A DNA stretch of 64,000 nucleotides from Bacteroides fragilis (lineage in GTDB: Bacteria > Bacteroidota > Bacteroidia > Bacteroidales > Bacteroidaceae): positions 4,464,001 through 4,528,000 of the forward strand of contig NZ_CP018937.1 in assembly GCF_002849695.1 (NCBI RefSeq), read 5' to 3'. Position 1 is the first letter of the stretch. Every line of letters begins with the position of its first letter. The notes under the pieces are model-generated. The model was given only the letters and a program-made list of their open reading frames with translations. It was not told the DNA's origin and searched no databases. Of the stretch, positions 7,474 through 16,518 are shown piece after piece. A program made the translations under genes and the position numbers.

Positions 7474-9939
7474 CTACCGCTTAACCGTAAAGACCTGACT
7501 CTGACCTGCCGGAATTACAACTTCCTTCACCTTCCGCCCGATCTTCAAACGGCAGGCATTTCCCTGTTCGGAAAATACCTTTACCACAGTTTTACCTGAT
7601 TTACTCCATGTAATATCTATAATGAAACCGCCGCGGGCACGCAGCCCCGTAACCTTTCCTTCTGCCCATACATCGGGTAATGCCGGCAGAACGTCTATCA
7701 CACCGTCATGGCTCTGCAACAACATTTCCGCCACACCGGCAGTATACCCAAAGTTACCGTCGATCTGGAAAGGGGGATGTGCATCGAACAAATTCTTATA
7801 TAATCCCCCATGCCGATTTACTTCCGGCCCAAAGTCGGTGGGGGTGAATAAATTCCGTATAATACGGTAAGCGTGATTTCCATCGTGCATACGGGCCCAC
7901 ATGTTGATCTTCCATCCCATACTCCAGCCCGTAGCTTCATCTCCACGCAATTCGAGCGTACGGCGGACTGCACTGACAAGTTCGGGTGTCTTGCCCGGTG
8001 TTATTTCACATCCCGGATGGAATCCATACAAGTGTGACAAATGGCGGTGGTGCGGTTCTACTTCATCAAAGTCTTCACTCCACTCCATAATCTGCCCCCG
8101 CTTTCCGATACGGTAAGGCACCAGTTGCTTTGCTCCCATTACGTGCAGCAAGAGAGTATCGGCAGGAGGAAGAATAGAATCGGCAGCTAAAATCGCAGCT
8201 GCTTCGGCCGTATTGCTGAAGAGTTCACGAATAATGGCCATATCCATCGCCGGAGCCGGAGCTACGGCCGAAGTTTTCTTTTCCGGAGTCAGAAACTGAT
8301 TCTCGGGTGAAACTCCCAACGGAGTTTGCCACATCCCGTCTTTTTCCACCAGCCAGGCGTTATAAAACCGTGCGGCATCGCGCATCAGCGGATAGGCGGT
8401 CTCACGGAGAAACTTCTTATCCCCCGAAAACAGGTAATGATCCCACAAATGCCGGCAAAGCCAGCCTGCACTCATATTCCACATAAACCAGGTAGGTTCA
8501 CCGTCTGCCGGTCCCGACTCACGCCAGATAGAGGTGATATGATGGGAAGTCCAGCCGGGAAGGTTATACATCTTTGCGGCTGTAGCGGAACCATTGACCG
8601 CAAGTTCCCGAATCAGTCGGAAAAGCGGTTCACTGCACTCAGGCAGTCCGGTGGTTTCGGCCGGCCAGTAATTCATCTCAGTATTGATATTAATGGTATA
8701 ACTGCTGCTCCATGCCGGAACCACATCCTTATTCCATATACCTTGCAGATTGGCGGGTTGTCCGCCTTCACGTGAAGATGCTATCAGCAGGTAACGCCCA
8801 TACTGAAACAAAAGTGCTGCCAGAGCATTGTCCGGATTGTCCCTGAATCCGATAATACGGCGGTCGGTAGGCAGACCAGAATAGTCTTTCTCCGATTTCA
8901 AAGTCAACGCCACACGACCGAACAGCCGTTGATAGTCCGCCAAGTGACGTTTCTTCAGATCTTCATAAGGCAGCTGCCCGGCAACGGAAAGAATCGTATC
9001 CAACTTGGCCTGATAATCACTGCCGTCCTGTGAAGGACTTCTATCAAAGCCATTATAGCTGGTGGCAGCAGCAACCAAAAGAATTATTTCACCCTCTCCG
9101 CTCACTTTCAACTGATTGTCTTGCAAGGTGGCATTTCCTTTCAGTACCTTCACCCGGCTTTGGAAAAACATCCCTTTGCCGCCAACCTCATCGGCATACA
9201 GCACTTGTTTGTCGGTCTTTCGGCGTCCGTGACTATCGAAAAGTTCCGGATGGCGATCTGTCAATCTGTTCTTTTCGAGAAAGTCCAGCGTCCGCCGCTC
9301 TACACAACCCGGAGCCTGTCCCGAAAGAATCAACTCTTCACCCGTACCATCCACTTTCGCTGTCGGATGCTCCGATGTATAGCTCACCGCTACATTTACG
9401 GGCGACCGACGTGAAGCAGAGATACGAATCACCATTACCCGGTCCGGATTGGATATAAAGTATTCACGGGTATAGCGGATGCCTCCTGCCTGATAGCGAA
9501 TAGTATGTACGGCATCTTGCAGATTCAGTTCACGCACATAGTTTTCCACCTTTCCCTGAACATCAAAGCTTAGAAAAAGGTCGGCCAGAGGTTGATAGCT
9601 CTGCGAAAGCCTGCCTTGCCAGTTCCGGGTTATCAATCGGTGGGCACCCGCATAATCGCCATGGTTCAACAAGGCAAGCACTTCATTGTATACACTTCCG
9701 ATAGAAGGTACGCCAACACCGGAAAAAGGTTCACCGCTATATAGTGTGCTTTCATTCAGTTGCAAATGTTCTCTCCCGGCATCTCCGAATACCATCGCAC
9801 CCAAATATCCATTTCCCAAAGGAAGAGCTTCATTCCAGTTGGCAGCAGGCTGCCGGTACCAAAGCGAAAGATTATTTCCGCCGAACAACAGGCAGGCTTC
9901 CAGTAAACAAAAAAGAGTGGTAAAAATGTGTTTCTTCAT
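7474..9939 (-). CDS. GH95 alpha-L-fucosidase, secreted
   Basis: The 821-residue protein has a signal peptide (MKKHIFTTLFCLLEACLLFGG) and the full GH95 plan. An N-terminal beta-sandwich contains LPLGNGYLGAMVFGDAG. An (alpha/alpha)6 barrel follows with NTEMNYWPAETTGLPE, WNMSAGWLCRHLWDHY, HRHLSHLYGFHPG, DEATGWSMGWKINMWAR and QIDGNFGYTAGVAEMLLQS. A C-terminal beta domain closes the protein. GH95 enzymes cleave alpha-1,2-fucose, and some act on alpha-galactosides, so it probably trims host glycans or plant xyloglucan in the periplasm. It stands alone, without a SusC/D pair, with divergent and convergent neighbours of unrelated function. Confidence 0.95.
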   Translation of the reverse strand: MKKHIFTTLFCLLEACLLFGGNNLSLWYRQPAANWNEALPLGNGYLGAMVFGDAGREHLQLNESTLYSGEPFSGVGVPSIGSVYNEVLALLNHGDYAGAHRLITRNWQGRLSQSYQPLADLFLSFDVQGKVENYVRELNLQDAVHTIRYQAGGIRYTREYFISNPDRVMVIRISASRRSPVNVAVSYTSEHPTAKVDGTGEELILSGQAPGCVERRTLDFLEKNRLTDRHPELFDSHGRRKTDKQVLYADEVGGKGMFFQSRVKVLKGNATLQDNQLKVSGEGEIILLVAAATSYNGFDRSPSQDGSDYQAKLDTILSVAGQLPYEDLKKRHLADYQRLFGRVALTLKSEKDYSGLPTDRRIIGFRDNPDNALAALLFQYGRYLLIASSREGGQPANLQGIWNKDVVPAWSSSYTININTEMNYWPAETTGLPECSEPLFRLIRELAVNGSATAAKMYNLPGWTSHHITSIWRESGPADGEPTWFMWNMSAGWLCRHLWDHYLFSGDKKFLRETAYPLMRDAARFYNAWLVEKDGMWQTPLGVSPENQFLTPEKKTSAVAPAPAMDMAIIRELFSNTAEAAAILAADSILPPADTLLLHVMGAKQLVPYRIGKRGQIMEWSEDFDEVEPHHRHLSHLYGFHPGCEITPGKTPELVSAVRRTLELRGDEATGWSMGWKINMWARMHDGNHAYRIIRNLFTPTDFGPEVNRHGGLYKNLFDAHPPFQIDGNFGYTAGVAEMLLQSHDGVIDVLPALPDVWAEGKVTGLRARGGFIIDITWSKSGKTVVKVFSEQGNACRLKIGRKVKEVVIPAGQSQVFTVKR

Positions 9940-10013
9940 AACTATCAGGGTTAATTCATTTCAAAAACTGTATTTCTATATTCCCGGAAGGCAAAGTTAT
10001 TAAAATAAATTTC

Positions 10014-10021
10014 CATCTTTG
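10014..10021 (+). promoter_or_regulatory. -7 promoter element
   Basis: CATCTTTG differs from TAnnTTTG at one base and lies 24 bases before the ATG at 10046. Confidence 0.4.
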
Positions 10022-10045
10022 TATTCCTATCAAGAGAATATAGTT

Positions 10046-10519
10046 ATGAAGACAGTAATCATTGAAAACAAAGAGCAGGTAGAAGAAATTATCTCCCGTT
10101 GCGATATTTGCTTTGTCGGTATCACCGACCTGGAAGGCAACCCTTATGTGATCCCCATGAACTTCGGCTATCAGGATGGAGTGATCTATCTGCATTCCGG
10201 CCCCACAGGCAGCAGCATCGATATGCTGGCAAAAAATAACCGTGTCTGCATCACTTTCAGTGTAGACCACGAATTGGTATTCCAGCACCCCAAGGTGGCA
10301 TGCAGTTATCGGATGCGGGCCAAAAGTGTGATTTGCAGAGGACGCGTAAACTTTATCGAAGACCTGGAAGAAAAACGTGAAGCGCTCAATATATTGATGC
10401 GGCATTATAGCAGCCGGGAATTTGTATACTCAGATCCGGCAGTGAGAAATGTAAAAATCTGGGAGATACCGATTGAAAACGTTACGGCAAAAGAGTATGC
10501 GGTGCCGCATACGAAATAA
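10046..10519 (+). CDS. pyridoxamine 5'-phosphate oxidase-fold flavoprotein
   Basis: The 157-residue protein has the split-barrel FMN-binding fold. Its N-terminal strands carry ICFVGITDLEGNPYVIPMNFGYQDG, then IYLHSGPTGSSIDMLAKNNRVCITFS, the usual flavin-binding stretch, and a C-terminal IWEIPIENVTAKEY strand. The closest relatives are small PNPOx-like proteins, including the Nim 5-nitroimidazole reductase group. Sequence alone does not place it inside the Nim resistance clade. I chose ATG 10046 rather than the upstream 10019 start, because that start would lie inside the promoter element at 10014-10021. Confidence 0.85.
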   Translation: MKTVIIENKEQVEEIISRCDICFVGITDLEGNPYVIPMNFGYQDGVIYLHSGPTGSSIDMLAKNNRVCITFSVDHELVFQHPKVACSYRMRAKSVICRGRVNFIEDLEEKREALNILMRHYSSREFVYSDPAVRNVKIWEIPIENVTAKEYAVPHTK

Positions 10520-10520
10520 A

Positions 10521-10615
10521 TTCACCACAGATTACACGGATTCACTCAGAATTTTGATCCGATAGTTAGTAAGACGAATCATTAATCTGTGCAAATCTGT
10601 GTAATCTGTGGTGAA
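10521..10615. repeat. 95-bp inverted-repeat element
   Basis: The left arm TTCACCACAGATTACACG at 10521 is mirrored by TGTGTAATCTGTGGTGAA ending at 10615; 21 of 22 arm bases pair. It sits between convergent genes. A longer relative with the same arm core (CACAGATTACACAGATT type) lies at 35776-35900, so this is a dispersed repeat or MITE-like element. Confidence 0.7.
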
Positions 10616-10622
10616 CAATGCA

Positions 10623-11570
10623 TCAGAGCGGATACTCCTCGAACGCATACAAGATTGTCGACAGATAGCGTTCGCCTGTATCCGGCAATAATACAACAAT
10701 CAATTTTCCTTCATTCTCCGGAAGTCTGGCTAACTCGGTAGCTGCATATACTGCCGCCCCGGAAGAGATTCCGACCAAAAGCCCCTCTTTAGCCGCCAGT
10801 TCACGACTGGTACGGATAGCATCATCGTTTCCTACCTGTTTAATCTCGTCTACCACAGCAGCATTATAGGTTTTGGGTATAAATCCTGCTCCAATACCCT
10901 GTATCTTGTGCGGACCGGGAGCACCACCCGATAATACCGGTGAATCGGTAGGCTCTACAGCCACAATTCGTACAGTAGGATTATGCTCCTTCAAAGCAGC
11001 CCCTACTCCACTTACGGTACCTCCCGTTCCTACTCCGCCCACAAAGATGTCCACCTTTCCATCGGTATCTCTCCAGATCTCCTGTCCGGTAGTACGTACA
11101 TGAACCGCAGGGTTAGCCGGATTTTCGAACTGTTGCAGAATGACAGATCCGGGAGTAGCCGCTTGCAGTTCCTCAGCCTTGGCAATGGCTCCTTTCATCC
11201 CGTTTGCTCCCGGAGTAAGTACAAGCTCCGCTCCCAACGCCTTCAACAGGTTCCTGCGTTCCATACTCATCGTGTCGGGCATGGTCAATATCAGCTTATA
11301 TCCTTTGGCAGCAGCCACAAATGCCAAACCGACTCCGGTATTTCCACTGGTTGGCTCTATAATAACAGATCCTGGCCTCAACGTCCCCTTCACTTCGGCA
11401 TCTTCAATCATGGCCAGAGAAATACGGTCTTTCACACTTCCGGCCGGATTGAAATATTCCAGCTTTGCCACTACACGTGCTTTGAGCCCTTTACTTGCGT
11501 TATAATTACTCAACTCCAGTAACGGAGTGTTACCGACTAAATCTGTCAGCTTCTTTGCTATCTTTCCCAT
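10623..11570 (-). CDS. cysK: cysteine synthase A
   Basis: This is an O-acetylserine sulfhydrylase: it makes L-cysteine from O-acetyl-L-serine and sulfide using pyridoxal phosphate. The 315-residue protein has the PLP-lysine motif NPAGSVKDR, the substrate-binding loop TSGNTG, the phosphate-binding GTGGTVSG and the C-terminal ISSGAA motif, all intact. Length and motifs fit CysK rather than CysM. It is transcribed alone from a well-formed promoter at 11610-11641, with two perfect palindromes just upstream that may be operators. Confidence 0.96.
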   Translation of the reverse strand: MGKIAKKLTDLVGNTPLLELSNYNASKGLKARVVAKLEYFNPAGSVKDRISLAMIEDAEVKGTLRPGSVIIEPTSGNTGVGLAFVAAAKGYKLILTMPDTMSMERRNLLKALGAELVLTPGANGMKGAIAKAEELQAATPGSVILQQFENPANPAVHVRTTGQEIWRDTDGKVDIFVGGVGTGGTVSGVGAALKEHNPTVRIVAVEPTDSPVLSGGAPGPHKIQGIGAGFIPKTYNAAVVDEIKQVGNDDAIRTSRELAAKEGLLVGISSGAAVYAATELARLPENEGKLIVVLLPDTGERYLSTILYAFEEYPL

Positions 11571-11609
11571 ATCTATCTATTATTAAATATCTGTTTATTA
11601 GTAATAGGA

Positions 11610-11641
11610 CAAAAGTAGTGTAGATTTGGTTCATTCTCAAT
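11610..11641 (-). promoter_or_regulatory. cysK promoter
   Basis: On the minus strand TACTTTTG (11617-11610) is a perfect -7 element, and a TTG lies 20 bases upstream (11640-11638). The cysK ATG is at 11570. Confidence 0.65.
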
Positions 11642-11672
11642 ACCATAAGTATGGTAAATTCGTACTACGAAT
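11641..11672. promoter_or_regulatory. two adjacent perfect palindromes, candidate cysK operator
   Basis: TACCATA-AG-TATGGTA occupies 11641-11656. ATTCGTA-C-TACGAAT occupies 11658-11672. They abut the -33 element of cysK on its upstream side, the usual place for an activator. There is no U-tract that would make either a terminator for the gene upstream. Confidence 0.5.
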
Positions 11673-11714
11673 GAGGGAGAAATATCTTTCTAAAGAATCC
11701 AAACGAACCGCCGG

Positions 11715-12527
11715 TTACATTCCGGACACAGTAAAACGACGAATATAATTCGCCACCAGACAACAACCCGGAGTATATACCTGCCCGTGATCAAAGCCCT
11801 GCAATTCGTAAAGTGATACTTTCTGATTACCAATATTCTTCAGTACTGAAGCCAGCAAAGCATTTTCTTCGTAACGGTCTGCCATTTCCAAATTCCGGTC
11901 ACCGGTAATCAATATAAAAGGAGGTGTATTCTTACGGGCTTTGTTGCAAGGCGCATACCGGTCTATCACCGGAATACCTTCGGGCAGCGCGCGTTCTTTA
12001 CGTATGGTGAAATGTGTAACAGTCTGCCCGCTGATAGGAAGATACGCAGCTATGCTGTCAGCATCTACTCCATATTTCCGAAGATATGATTTATCTAATC
12101 CGACCATTAAAGTCAAATAACCTCCGGCCGAATGTCCGGTAACAAAAACACGTTTGGGACTACCTCCATATTCTTCTATATGTTTACAGGTCCAGGCAAC
12201 GGCAGCGGCTGCATCATCGGTATAAGCAGGGTTTTTAGCTTTAGGACTAAGCCTGTAATTGACAGCGACTACTGCAAATCCTTGATTCATAAACATCTCA
12301 GGAATGTGTTTTCCTCCCCCTTCCAATCCTCCGCCATGAAACCAGACAATCGTCGGAAAGTCTTTTTTCCCAACCGGATAATAGACATCAAGTTTACAGC
12401 GTTCCTTACGGTAACCATCCGTTTCCCCCGCAGGAATATACGAAATGTCTTTTACTGTTTTGTACGTCTCCTGTGCCTGTAAGGTGAAGGCAACGAACAG
12501 GAGAATAAATGATAAATACTTTTTCAT
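11715..12527 (-). CDS. secreted alpha/beta hydrolase (carboxylesterase-like)
   Basis: The 270-residue protein has a signal peptide (MKKYLSFILLFVAFTLQAQ) and the alpha/beta-hydrolase-3 layout: oxyanion motif WFHGGGLEGG, nucleophile elbow GHSAGG with its catalytic Ser, and a late FDHGQ histidine. This fits an esterase or lipase acting on small esters, possibly a carbohydrate acetyl esterase, but no substrate can be read. An upstream in-frame start at 12578 would put 17 polar residues before the signal peptide, so I use ATG 12527. Confidence 0.88.
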   Translation of the reverse strand: MKKYLSFILLFVAFTLQAQETYKTVKDISYIPAGETDGYRKERCKLDVYYPVGKKDFPTIVWFHGGGLEGGGKHIPEMFMNQGFAVVAVNYRLSPKAKNPAYTDDAAAAVAWTCKHIEEYGGSPKRVFVTGHSAGGYLTLMVGLDKSYLRKYGVDADSIAAYLPISGQTVTHFTIRKERALPEGIPVIDRYAPCNKARKNTPPFILITGDRNLEMADRYEENALLASVLKNIGNQKVSLYELQGFDHGQVYTPGCCLVANYIRRFTVSGM

Positions 12528-12659
12528 GCTATTAAGTGTTTGTGAATTACTTGGGCAAATATAATACAATAACGACACTGTTTGAAAAAATAATAGCTTC
12601 CTTTATACACTCAATATCAAAAAAGCATAGATAAGTGGTTGTATTAATTCCTATTTAAT

Positions 12660-12667
12660 TACCTTTG
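12660..12667 (+). promoter_or_regulatory. -7 promoter element
   Basis: TACCTTTG is a perfect -7, with GTTG at 12638-12641 placed 18 bases upstream. The next ATG is at 12701. Confidence 0.55.
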
Positions 12668-12700
12668 TCAATATCATAACCTCCAAACACTTATTTCAAT

Positions 12701-14086
12701 ATGAGAAAGATCACCCTCATTATGTTTACGCTGCTAATCTGTGCAGCACAACAGGTAAAGGCACAAACTGACAGTATGCTCATCCGGCCGACAGTAGATA
12801 AGAGAGTCGAACTACTTAGCATTGTTTTCCGTTTAACGGGTAATCCGGAGTATAGCAAAAACGATTTCAAACTCTACACAGACCGCATCGAATCGCATTT
12901 TTCTCCATATAAAAACCACGAACTTATACTATTCGTACGCTCGTTGGTCAAGACTGACGGTGTTTCATACGATGCAGTGATGAGTATGGCTGTCAATCTC
13001 GACGACCAGTTCAATCTGCCCGAAGATTATGGTTCACTGGACTCTCGTTGGAATAGGAATCAAGTAGGGTCATTCATCAAACTGTCAAAGAAGTTTGTCA
13101 AAGACAGTCGTTTCGATGCCTTTTATCACTCAAACGAAAACTTATATAAAGAGGCTGTAAATCGTTTTATGCCTATTTACAAAAACATAGATATCCAATG
13201 GTATAATGACTTCTATGGGCAGAAGTCCAACGACCGGTTTCACATTATACTTTCAATGGGCAACGGTTCGGGAAATTATGGACCGAGTGTCACTGACAAG
13301 GAAAACGTACATAATGTCTTTTCAATCATGGGAGCATGGGTTACCGATTCCGTAGGAATGGTTGTTTATCCATCTGAATTAATCTTACCAATTTTAATCC
13401 ACGAATTCAACCATTCGTTCGTAAGCTTCGATCCGGAAATGTTCCGCACAAGCGGCGAACAGATTTATGCTGCGGTTGGCGAACAAATGGCGCGCCAAGC
13501 CTATGGACAATGGTCTATTGTCCTCACCGAAGCAATGGTACGTGCGGCAGTCATAAAATACATGAAAGACCATAACTTCCCGGCTGTCGAAATCACCAAA
13601 GAAACCGTCATACAAAAAACACGTGGCTTTGTCTGGATAAGCAAGCTGGTCGATGAACTCGAGAAGTATGCCTCTGACCGCACGACATACCCGACTCTCA
13701 ACAGTTATATGCCACGGCTGGCAGAAGCTTACACAGGCTTTGCCCAATACACCGCAAACTATGATTCTATCCGTCCCAAAGTAGTTTCGATCGACGAATT
13801 TACCAACGGCGATACAACCGTTCGGAGCGACATCAAAACTATTACTATCCACTTCGACCGTCCTTTGGTGGGCCGCGGATACTCTATCAATTATGGTCAC
13901 CTCGGAATGGATGCAATGCCTAAGATTTTAAACGTCAACTACGCCAATGACAACCGTACTGTGATTATCGGAGTAGAATTGTTACCCGGAAAAGAGTATG
14001 GAATCACTCTTTTAGGGCTTTCTTTCCGCACTCCGGAAGGAGATGGCATAAAACCCTATGAAATTTCTTTCAGAACGGCACAGTGA
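12701..14086 (+). CDS. DUF4932 protein with HExxH metalloprotease motif
   Basis: The 461-residue secreted protein has signal peptide MRKITLIMFTLLICAAQQVKAQ. The motif HEFNH at about residues 234-238, inside LILPILIHEFNHSFVS, is a zincin-type HExxH. A downstream glutamate and LTEAMVRA could supply the third ligand. Residues about 350-460 form an Ig-like or bacterial-like beta domain (TITIHFDRPLVGRGYSINYG) of the kind often attached to secreted enzymes. The family is known as DUF4932 and its substrate is unknown. It has its own promoter and no operon partner. Confidence 0.85.
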   Translation: MRKITLIMFTLLICAAQQVKAQTDSMLIRPTVDKRVELLSIVFRLTGNPEYSKNDFKLYTDRIESHFSPYKNHELILFVRSLVKTDGVSYDAVMSMAVNLDDQFNLPEDYGSLDSRWNRNQVGSFIKLSKKFVKDSRFDAFYHSNENLYKEAVNRFMPIYKNIDIQWYNDFYGQKSNDRFHIILSMGNGSGNYGPSVTDKENVHNVFSIMGAWVTDSVGMVVYPSELILPILIHEFNHSFVSFDPEMFRTSGEQIYAAVGEQMARQAYGQWSIVLTEAMVRAAVIKYMKDHNFPAVEITKETVIQKTRGFVWISKLVDELEKYASDRTTYPTLNSYMPRLAEAYTGFAQYTANYDSIRPKVVSIDEFTNGDTTVRSDIKTITIHFDRPLVGRGYSINYGHLGMDAMPKILNVNYANDNRTVIIGVELLPGKEYGITLLGLSFRTPEGDGIKPYEISFRTAQ

Positions 14087-14184
14087 CATAAATTCTCTCT
14101 CATTGTCTGTGATCCAGGTAGTAAAAGGCAATCCCATTTTGGACAAAAAGGGAAAGCAGATGACTGCATTAGCCTAAAATTGAT

Positions 14185-14192
14185 TATCTTTG
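14185..14192 (+). promoter_or_regulatory. -7 promoter element of ychF
   Basis: TATCTTTG is a perfect -7 element 114 bases before the ychF start codon, so the transcript would have a long leader of about 110 bases. Confidence 0.5.
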
Positions 14193-14306
14193 CACCCCAA
14201 AACGGAATATTATTAGAGTAATTGCTCTTTTTCAACTTTATAGGGTTACTCTTCCATTTGATAGAAATACACAACTGATTGATAATATAAAAAAGATTAT
14301 AATATT

Positions 14307-15410
14307 ATGGCATTGCAATGTGGTATTGTCGGACTACCCAACGTAGGTAAGTCAACACTTTTCAATTGTTTGTCCAACGCGAAAGCACAGGCGGCAAACT
14401 TCCCTTTTTGTACGATCGAACCGAACGTGGGTGTAATCACTGTACCCGACGAGCGTTTAAATAAACTGGCCGAATTGGTACATCCCAACCGTATTGTTCC
14501 TACAACGGTAGAAATCGTAGATATCGCCGGACTTGTGAAAGGTGCCAGTAAGGGCGAAGGACTGGGAAACAAATTTCTGGCTAACATTCGTGAAACTGAT
14601 GCCATCATCCATGTACTCCGTTGCTTTGACGACGATAATGTAACTCATGTGGACGGAAGTGTGAATCCGGTACGGGATAAAGAAATCATCGATTACGAGT
14701 TGCAGCTAAAAGACCTGGAAACCATCGAGAGCCGTATCCAAAAAGTACAAAAACAAGCTCAGACCGGAGGAGATAAAGCTGCCAAGCAAGCTTATGACGT
14801 ACTTGTGCAATTCAAGGATGCGCTGGAACAGGGCAAATCGGCACGTACAGTAACTTTTGAAACGAAAGACGAACAAAAAATAGCAAAAGAATTGTTTCTG
14901 CTTACCAGCAAACCTGTAATGTATGTTTGCAATGTAGACGAAGCGAGTGCAGTCAACGGAAACAAATATGTGGACATGGTACGTGAAGCCGTTAAGGACG
15001 AAGATGCCGAAATCCTCGTGGTAGCCGGAAAAACAGAGGCTGACATCGCCGAACTGGAAACTTACGAAGACCGCCAAATGTTCCTCGCCGAGATCGGTTT
15101 GGAAGAATCGGGCGTAGCACGCCTTATTAAATCGGCCTACAAACTGCTGAACCTTGAAACTTATTTCACTGCCGGCGTACAGGAAGTACGTGCCTGGACT
15201 TACGAAAAAGGTTGGAAAGCCCCACAGTGCGCCGGAGTAATCCATACCGATTTTGAGAAAGGATTTATCCGCGCAGAAGTAATCAAATATGAAGACTTCT
15301 TGCAATATGGCTCGGAGGCTGCTGTTAAAGAAGCCGGAAAGTTGGGCGTAGAAGGAAAAGAATACGTAGTACAGGATGGAGACATCATGCACTTCCGTTT
15401 CAATGTATAA
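14307..15410 (+). CDS. ychF: redox-regulated ATPase YchF (OLA1 family)
   Basis: This is a cytosolic P-loop ATPase of the Obg group that associates with ribosomes. The 367-residue protein has G1 (GLPNVGKS), G3 (VDIAGLVKGASKGEGLGN), the altered G4 NVDE in place of NKxD that goes with ATP preference, and a C-terminal TGS domain (about residues 280-363, ending VQDGDIMHFRFNV). Everything expected is present. The terminator at 15438-15466 closes the transcript. Confidence 0.97.
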   Translation: MALQCGIVGLPNVGKSTLFNCLSNAKAQAANFPFCTIEPNVGVITVPDERLNKLAELVHPNRIVPTTVEIVDIAGLVKGASKGEGLGNKFLANIRETDAIIHVLRCFDDDNVTHVDGSVNPVRDKEIIDYELQLKDLETIESRIQKVQKQAQTGGDKAAKQAYDVLVQFKDALEQGKSARTVTFETKDEQKIAKELFLLTSKPVMYVCNVDEASAVNGNKYVDMVREAVKDEDAEILVVAGKTEADIAELETYEDRQMFLAEIGLEESGVARLIKSAYKLLNLETYFTAGVQEVRAWTYEKGWKAPQCAGVIHTDFEKGFIRAEVIKYEDFLQYGSEAAVKEAGKLGVEGKEYVVQDGDIMHFRFNV

Positions 15411-15437
15411 GACATCTATTTTCAATTATAGACTGAG

Positions 15438-15466
15438 GAGCTGATCAAATGGTCAGCTCTTTTTTT
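15438..15466 (+). terminator. intrinsic terminator of ychF
   Basis: GAGCTGATC (15438-15446) pairs with GGTCAGCTC (15451-15459) over a 4-base loop, followed by TTTTTTT. Confidence 0.9.
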
Positions 15467-15523
15467 CTCCTCCCCTCAAAACGAAAACCCCCCGCTTTCT
15501 AACACTATCTTCAAGCAAATCAT

Positions 15524-15531
15524 TATCTTTG
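15524..15531 (+). promoter_or_regulatory. -7 promoter element
   Basis: TATCTTTG is a perfect -7, 42 bases before the ATG at 15573. It serves the three-gene run panE-like, lgt and the CAT-fold gene. Confidence 0.55.
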
Positions 15532-15572
15532 CGCCCGTATATTATGCCTAACAAGCAACACAAGAAAATATC

Positions 15573-16508
15573 ATGAACATGGAAAGTACTAACAGACTTC
15601 GTTATCTTATCGCAGGAACCGGAGGCGTAGGCGGAAGTATCGCCGGCTTTCTGTCACTTGCCGGTAAAAACGTTACCTGCATTGCCCGCGGAGCACATCT
15701 GCAAGCGATACAACAGGACGGACTTAAACTGAAATCGGACTTAAAAGGTGAACATACATTACGGATGGACGCTTGCACGGCAGAAGAATATAACGGAAAA
15801 GCTGACGTGATATTTGTATGTGTTAAAGGATATTCCGTAGACTCCATCACAGAACTTATCAAACGGGCTTCCCATGAAAATACAATTGTAATTCCTATAT
15901 TAAACGTATACGGTACCGGGCTGCGCATACAACGTCTGGTACCGGGAATCACTGTACTGGACGGATGTATCTACATCGTAGGGTTTGTTTCCGGACCGGG
16001 CGAAATCACTCAGATGGGAACTATTTTCCGTCTGGTATATGGTGCACACCGCGGAACCGTCGTTCCTGTGGGAATGATGGAAGCCGTACAGAGAGACTTA
16101 CAGGAAAGCGGCATTAAAGTTGAAATCTCTCCCGATATTAATCGTGATACCTTCATTAAATGGTCTTTCATCTCGGCTATGGCAGTCACCGGAGCCTATT
16201 ATAATGTTCCGATGGGAGAAGTGCAGAAACCGGGTAAGGTACGCGATACTTTCATTGGACTCTCTACCGAAAGTGCAGCCCTGGGAAAGAAACTTGGAAT
16301 CGAATTTAAAGAAGATATAGTCACATACAATCTGAAAGTTATCGATAAACTGGCTCCTGAGAGCACGGCATCCATGCAAAAAGACATAGCACGCGGACAC
16401 GAATCAGAGGTACAGGGTCTGCTTTTCGATATGATAACAGCAGCTGAAGAACAGGACATTGATGTACCTACCTATCGGGAAGTTGCTAAAAAATTCATCA
16501 AACTATAA
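15573..16508 (+). CDS. panE: 2-dehydropantoate 2-reductase (ketopantoate reductase family)
   Basis: The 311-residue protein is an NADPH-dependent reductase of the ApbA/PanE family, which makes pantoate for coenzyme A. The N-terminal Rossmann motif is GTGGVGGSIAGFLSLAGKNV. VKGYSVD carries the family lysine, and the C-terminal helical domain includes SMQKDIARGHESEVQGLLFDMI, the conserved substrate-binding helix. PanE-like paralogues are common and not all make pantoate, so the symbol is probable rather than proven. The gene is followed 10 bases later by lgt. Confidence 0.85.
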   Translation: MNMESTNRLRYLIAGTGGVGGSIAGFLSLAGKNVTCIARGAHLQAIQQDGLKLKSDLKGEHTLRMDACTAEEYNGKADVIFVCVKGYSVDSITELIKRASHENTIVIPILNVYGTGLRIQRLVPGITVLDGCIYIVGFVSGPGEITQMGTIFRLVYGAHRGTVVPVGMMEAVQRDLQESGIKVEISPDINRDTFIKWSFISAMAVTGAYYNVPMGEVQKPGKVRDTFIGLSTESAALGKKLGIEFKEDIVTYNLKVIDKLAPESTASMQKDIARGHESEVQGLLFDMITAAEEQDIDVPTYREVAKKFIKL

Positions 16509-16518
16509 AGAAATAATT

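Noticed and set aside
10046..10519. Nitroimidazole resistance (nim) gene
   Set aside because: Only the general PNPOx-like fold is supported; no upstream insertion sequence is present and clade membership cannot be decided by eye.
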